6,358 nucleotides of DNA from JBOFLG01 sp051657745. GTDB taxonomy: Bacteria > Actinomycetota > Actinomycetes > Actinomycetales > Dermatophilaceae. This document shows positions 5,855-6,358 of this stretch, one piece after another (the stretch's first letter is position 1; every line of letters begins with the position of its first letter). The position numbers were made by a program, and so were the translations under genes. Under the pieces are notes generated by a model. That model was given only the letters and a program-made list of their open reading frames with translations. It did no database searches and was not told where the DNA came from. The stretch covers positions 1 to 6,358 of the forward strand of contig JBOFLG010000187.1 of NCBI GenBank assembly GCA_051657745.1, in the 5' to 3' direction.

Positions 5855-5897
5855 GCTCCAGAAGCCGCCCGTCACGGCGAGCTGAGCGCGGGCCCCG

Positions 5898-6134
5898 TCA
5901 GGTGGTGCCGGGCTGACTCTTCGCGTTCGAGCCGGTCAGCTTACGGCCGGTCGGCTGCAGCGGGTCGTACACGTAGCCCACCACGGTGCGGTAGCCGCTC
6001 GACCATTCGTCCTCGCCTGGGAAGTAGAAGCCGCCGTTGAGCAACGAATCGCGGAAGGGTCCGCGCTTGAAGGCGGCGACGCAGACGTCCAAGCTGGCCT
6101 TCTCCACCGCGGGGTAAACGGCCAGGTCGAGGTG
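5898..6134 (-). pseudogene. C-terminal fragment of a septum-formation-like (PF13845-type) protein
   Basis: The minus-strand frame ends in TGA at 5898-5900 and carries a peptide with real-protein character: YPAVEKASLDVCVAAF, then GGFYFPGEDEWSSGYRTVV, VYDP and a final TGS segment. The order Y-P, C-x3-F, P-x3-x-W-x2-G-x-R-x-V, Y-D-P, T-G-S resembles the septum-formation domain of actinobacterial envelope proteins, as I remember it. A second cysteine usually follows R-x-V-x and here is Gly. The domain's upstream half and any membrane anchor are missing. The frame does run on to an ATG at 6194, but that extension is antisense to the GNAT fragment and looks like a shadow. Most likely a truncated, non-functional gene; the family call is tentative. 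Confidence 0.5.
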
Positions 6135-6358
6135 GCCGGTGTCATCTACTCGACTGGGCTGCAACGCACCACAGCCACGACCGAGGCCACCCACCTACTG
6201 ATGCGCTACGCCTTCGACACCCTCGGCTATCGCCGCGTCGAGTGGAAGTGCGACTCGATGAACGAGCCGTCCCGGCGCGCCGCCATCCGGCTCGGATTCA
6301 CCGTCGAGGGCACGTTCCGCCACCACATGGTGACTCGCGGACGCACCCGTGACACCAC
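6117..6358 (+). pseudogene. GNAT-family N-acetyltransferase, 5'-truncated and cut by the window end
   Basis: On the plus strand, from about 6117, a frame encodes VEVAGVIYSTGLQRTTATTE, then the segments LLMRYAFDTLGYRRVEWKC and NEPSRRAAIRLGF, followed by EGTFR and RGRTRDT up to the window edge. This matches the C-terminal half of the RimJ/RimL-like GNAT fold (I-E-I-G-H-x-x-x-S-P-x-L-Q-R-T, EWKCD-x-x-N-x-x-S, A-x-x-L-G-F-x-x-E-G), which uses acetyl-CoA to acetylate an amine. The frame stays open upstream to about 5886, but those residues do not resemble the GNAT N-terminal strands and no plausible start with a ribosome site is seen. The N-terminal half has therefore been lost at a junction near 6110-6130. 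The protein's C-terminus lies beyond the window. LQRTT has replaced the more typical pre-motif residues only slightly, so the break looks fairly recent. Confidence 0.75.

Noticed and set aside
1..6358. CRISPR array, rRNA or complete insertion sequence
   Set aside because: No regularly spaced repeat-spacer pattern, no rRNA-like segment, and no pair of terminal inverted repeats flanking the IS66 fragment was found by eye.

Overview
The window is high-GC DNA. The first three genes use G or C at nearly every third codon position, start codons include GTG, and the best promoter match is a bare TANNNT box. These traits, together with the families present, point to an actinomycete (Actinomycetota), but no genus can be named from the sequence. 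The window has two parts of different character.

Positions 1-4433 hold a compact plus-strand catabolic operon preceded by about 200 bases of upstream DNA. The genes are a glycerol-kinase-like FGGY kinase (206-1636), a glycerol-3-phosphate-dehydrogenase-like flavoprotein with a C-terminal BFD-type [2Fe-2S] domain (1633-3186), and a second FAD/NAD(P)-type oxidoreductase (3183-4433). Both junctions are 4-base start/stop overlaps (GTGA, then ATGA), so the three are probably translated as a coupled unit. The likely pathway is phosphorylation of glycerol or a related polyol, then flavin-dependent oxidation of the phosphate ester. Electrons would leave through the Fe-S domain and the partner flavoprotein. 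The upstream region carries a TANNNT box exactly where a leaderless transcript starting at the kinase ATG would need it, plus repeated TGCCRTTCGC elements that could be operator sites.

Positions 4434-6358 are an accessory patchwork. On the minus strand there is an apparently complete two-gene MNT-HEPN toxin-antitoxin-type module. It consists of a nucleotidyltransferase with an N-terminal winged-helix region (5180-5806) and a HEPN-like protein (4779-5183), overlapping by ATGA. An AT-rich, repeat-bearing segment in front (about 5821-5854) probably holds its promoter and operator. The module is flanked by broken genes: the last ~72 residues of an IS66-family transposase (4545-4775, minus), the C-terminal part of a septum-formation-like protein (5898 to about 6134, minus), and a GNAT acetyltransferase lacking its N-terminal part (about 6117 to the window end, plus). 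This pattern suggests repeated recombination next to a stable metabolic operon.

Family assignments rest on motifs read by eye; no database search was run.
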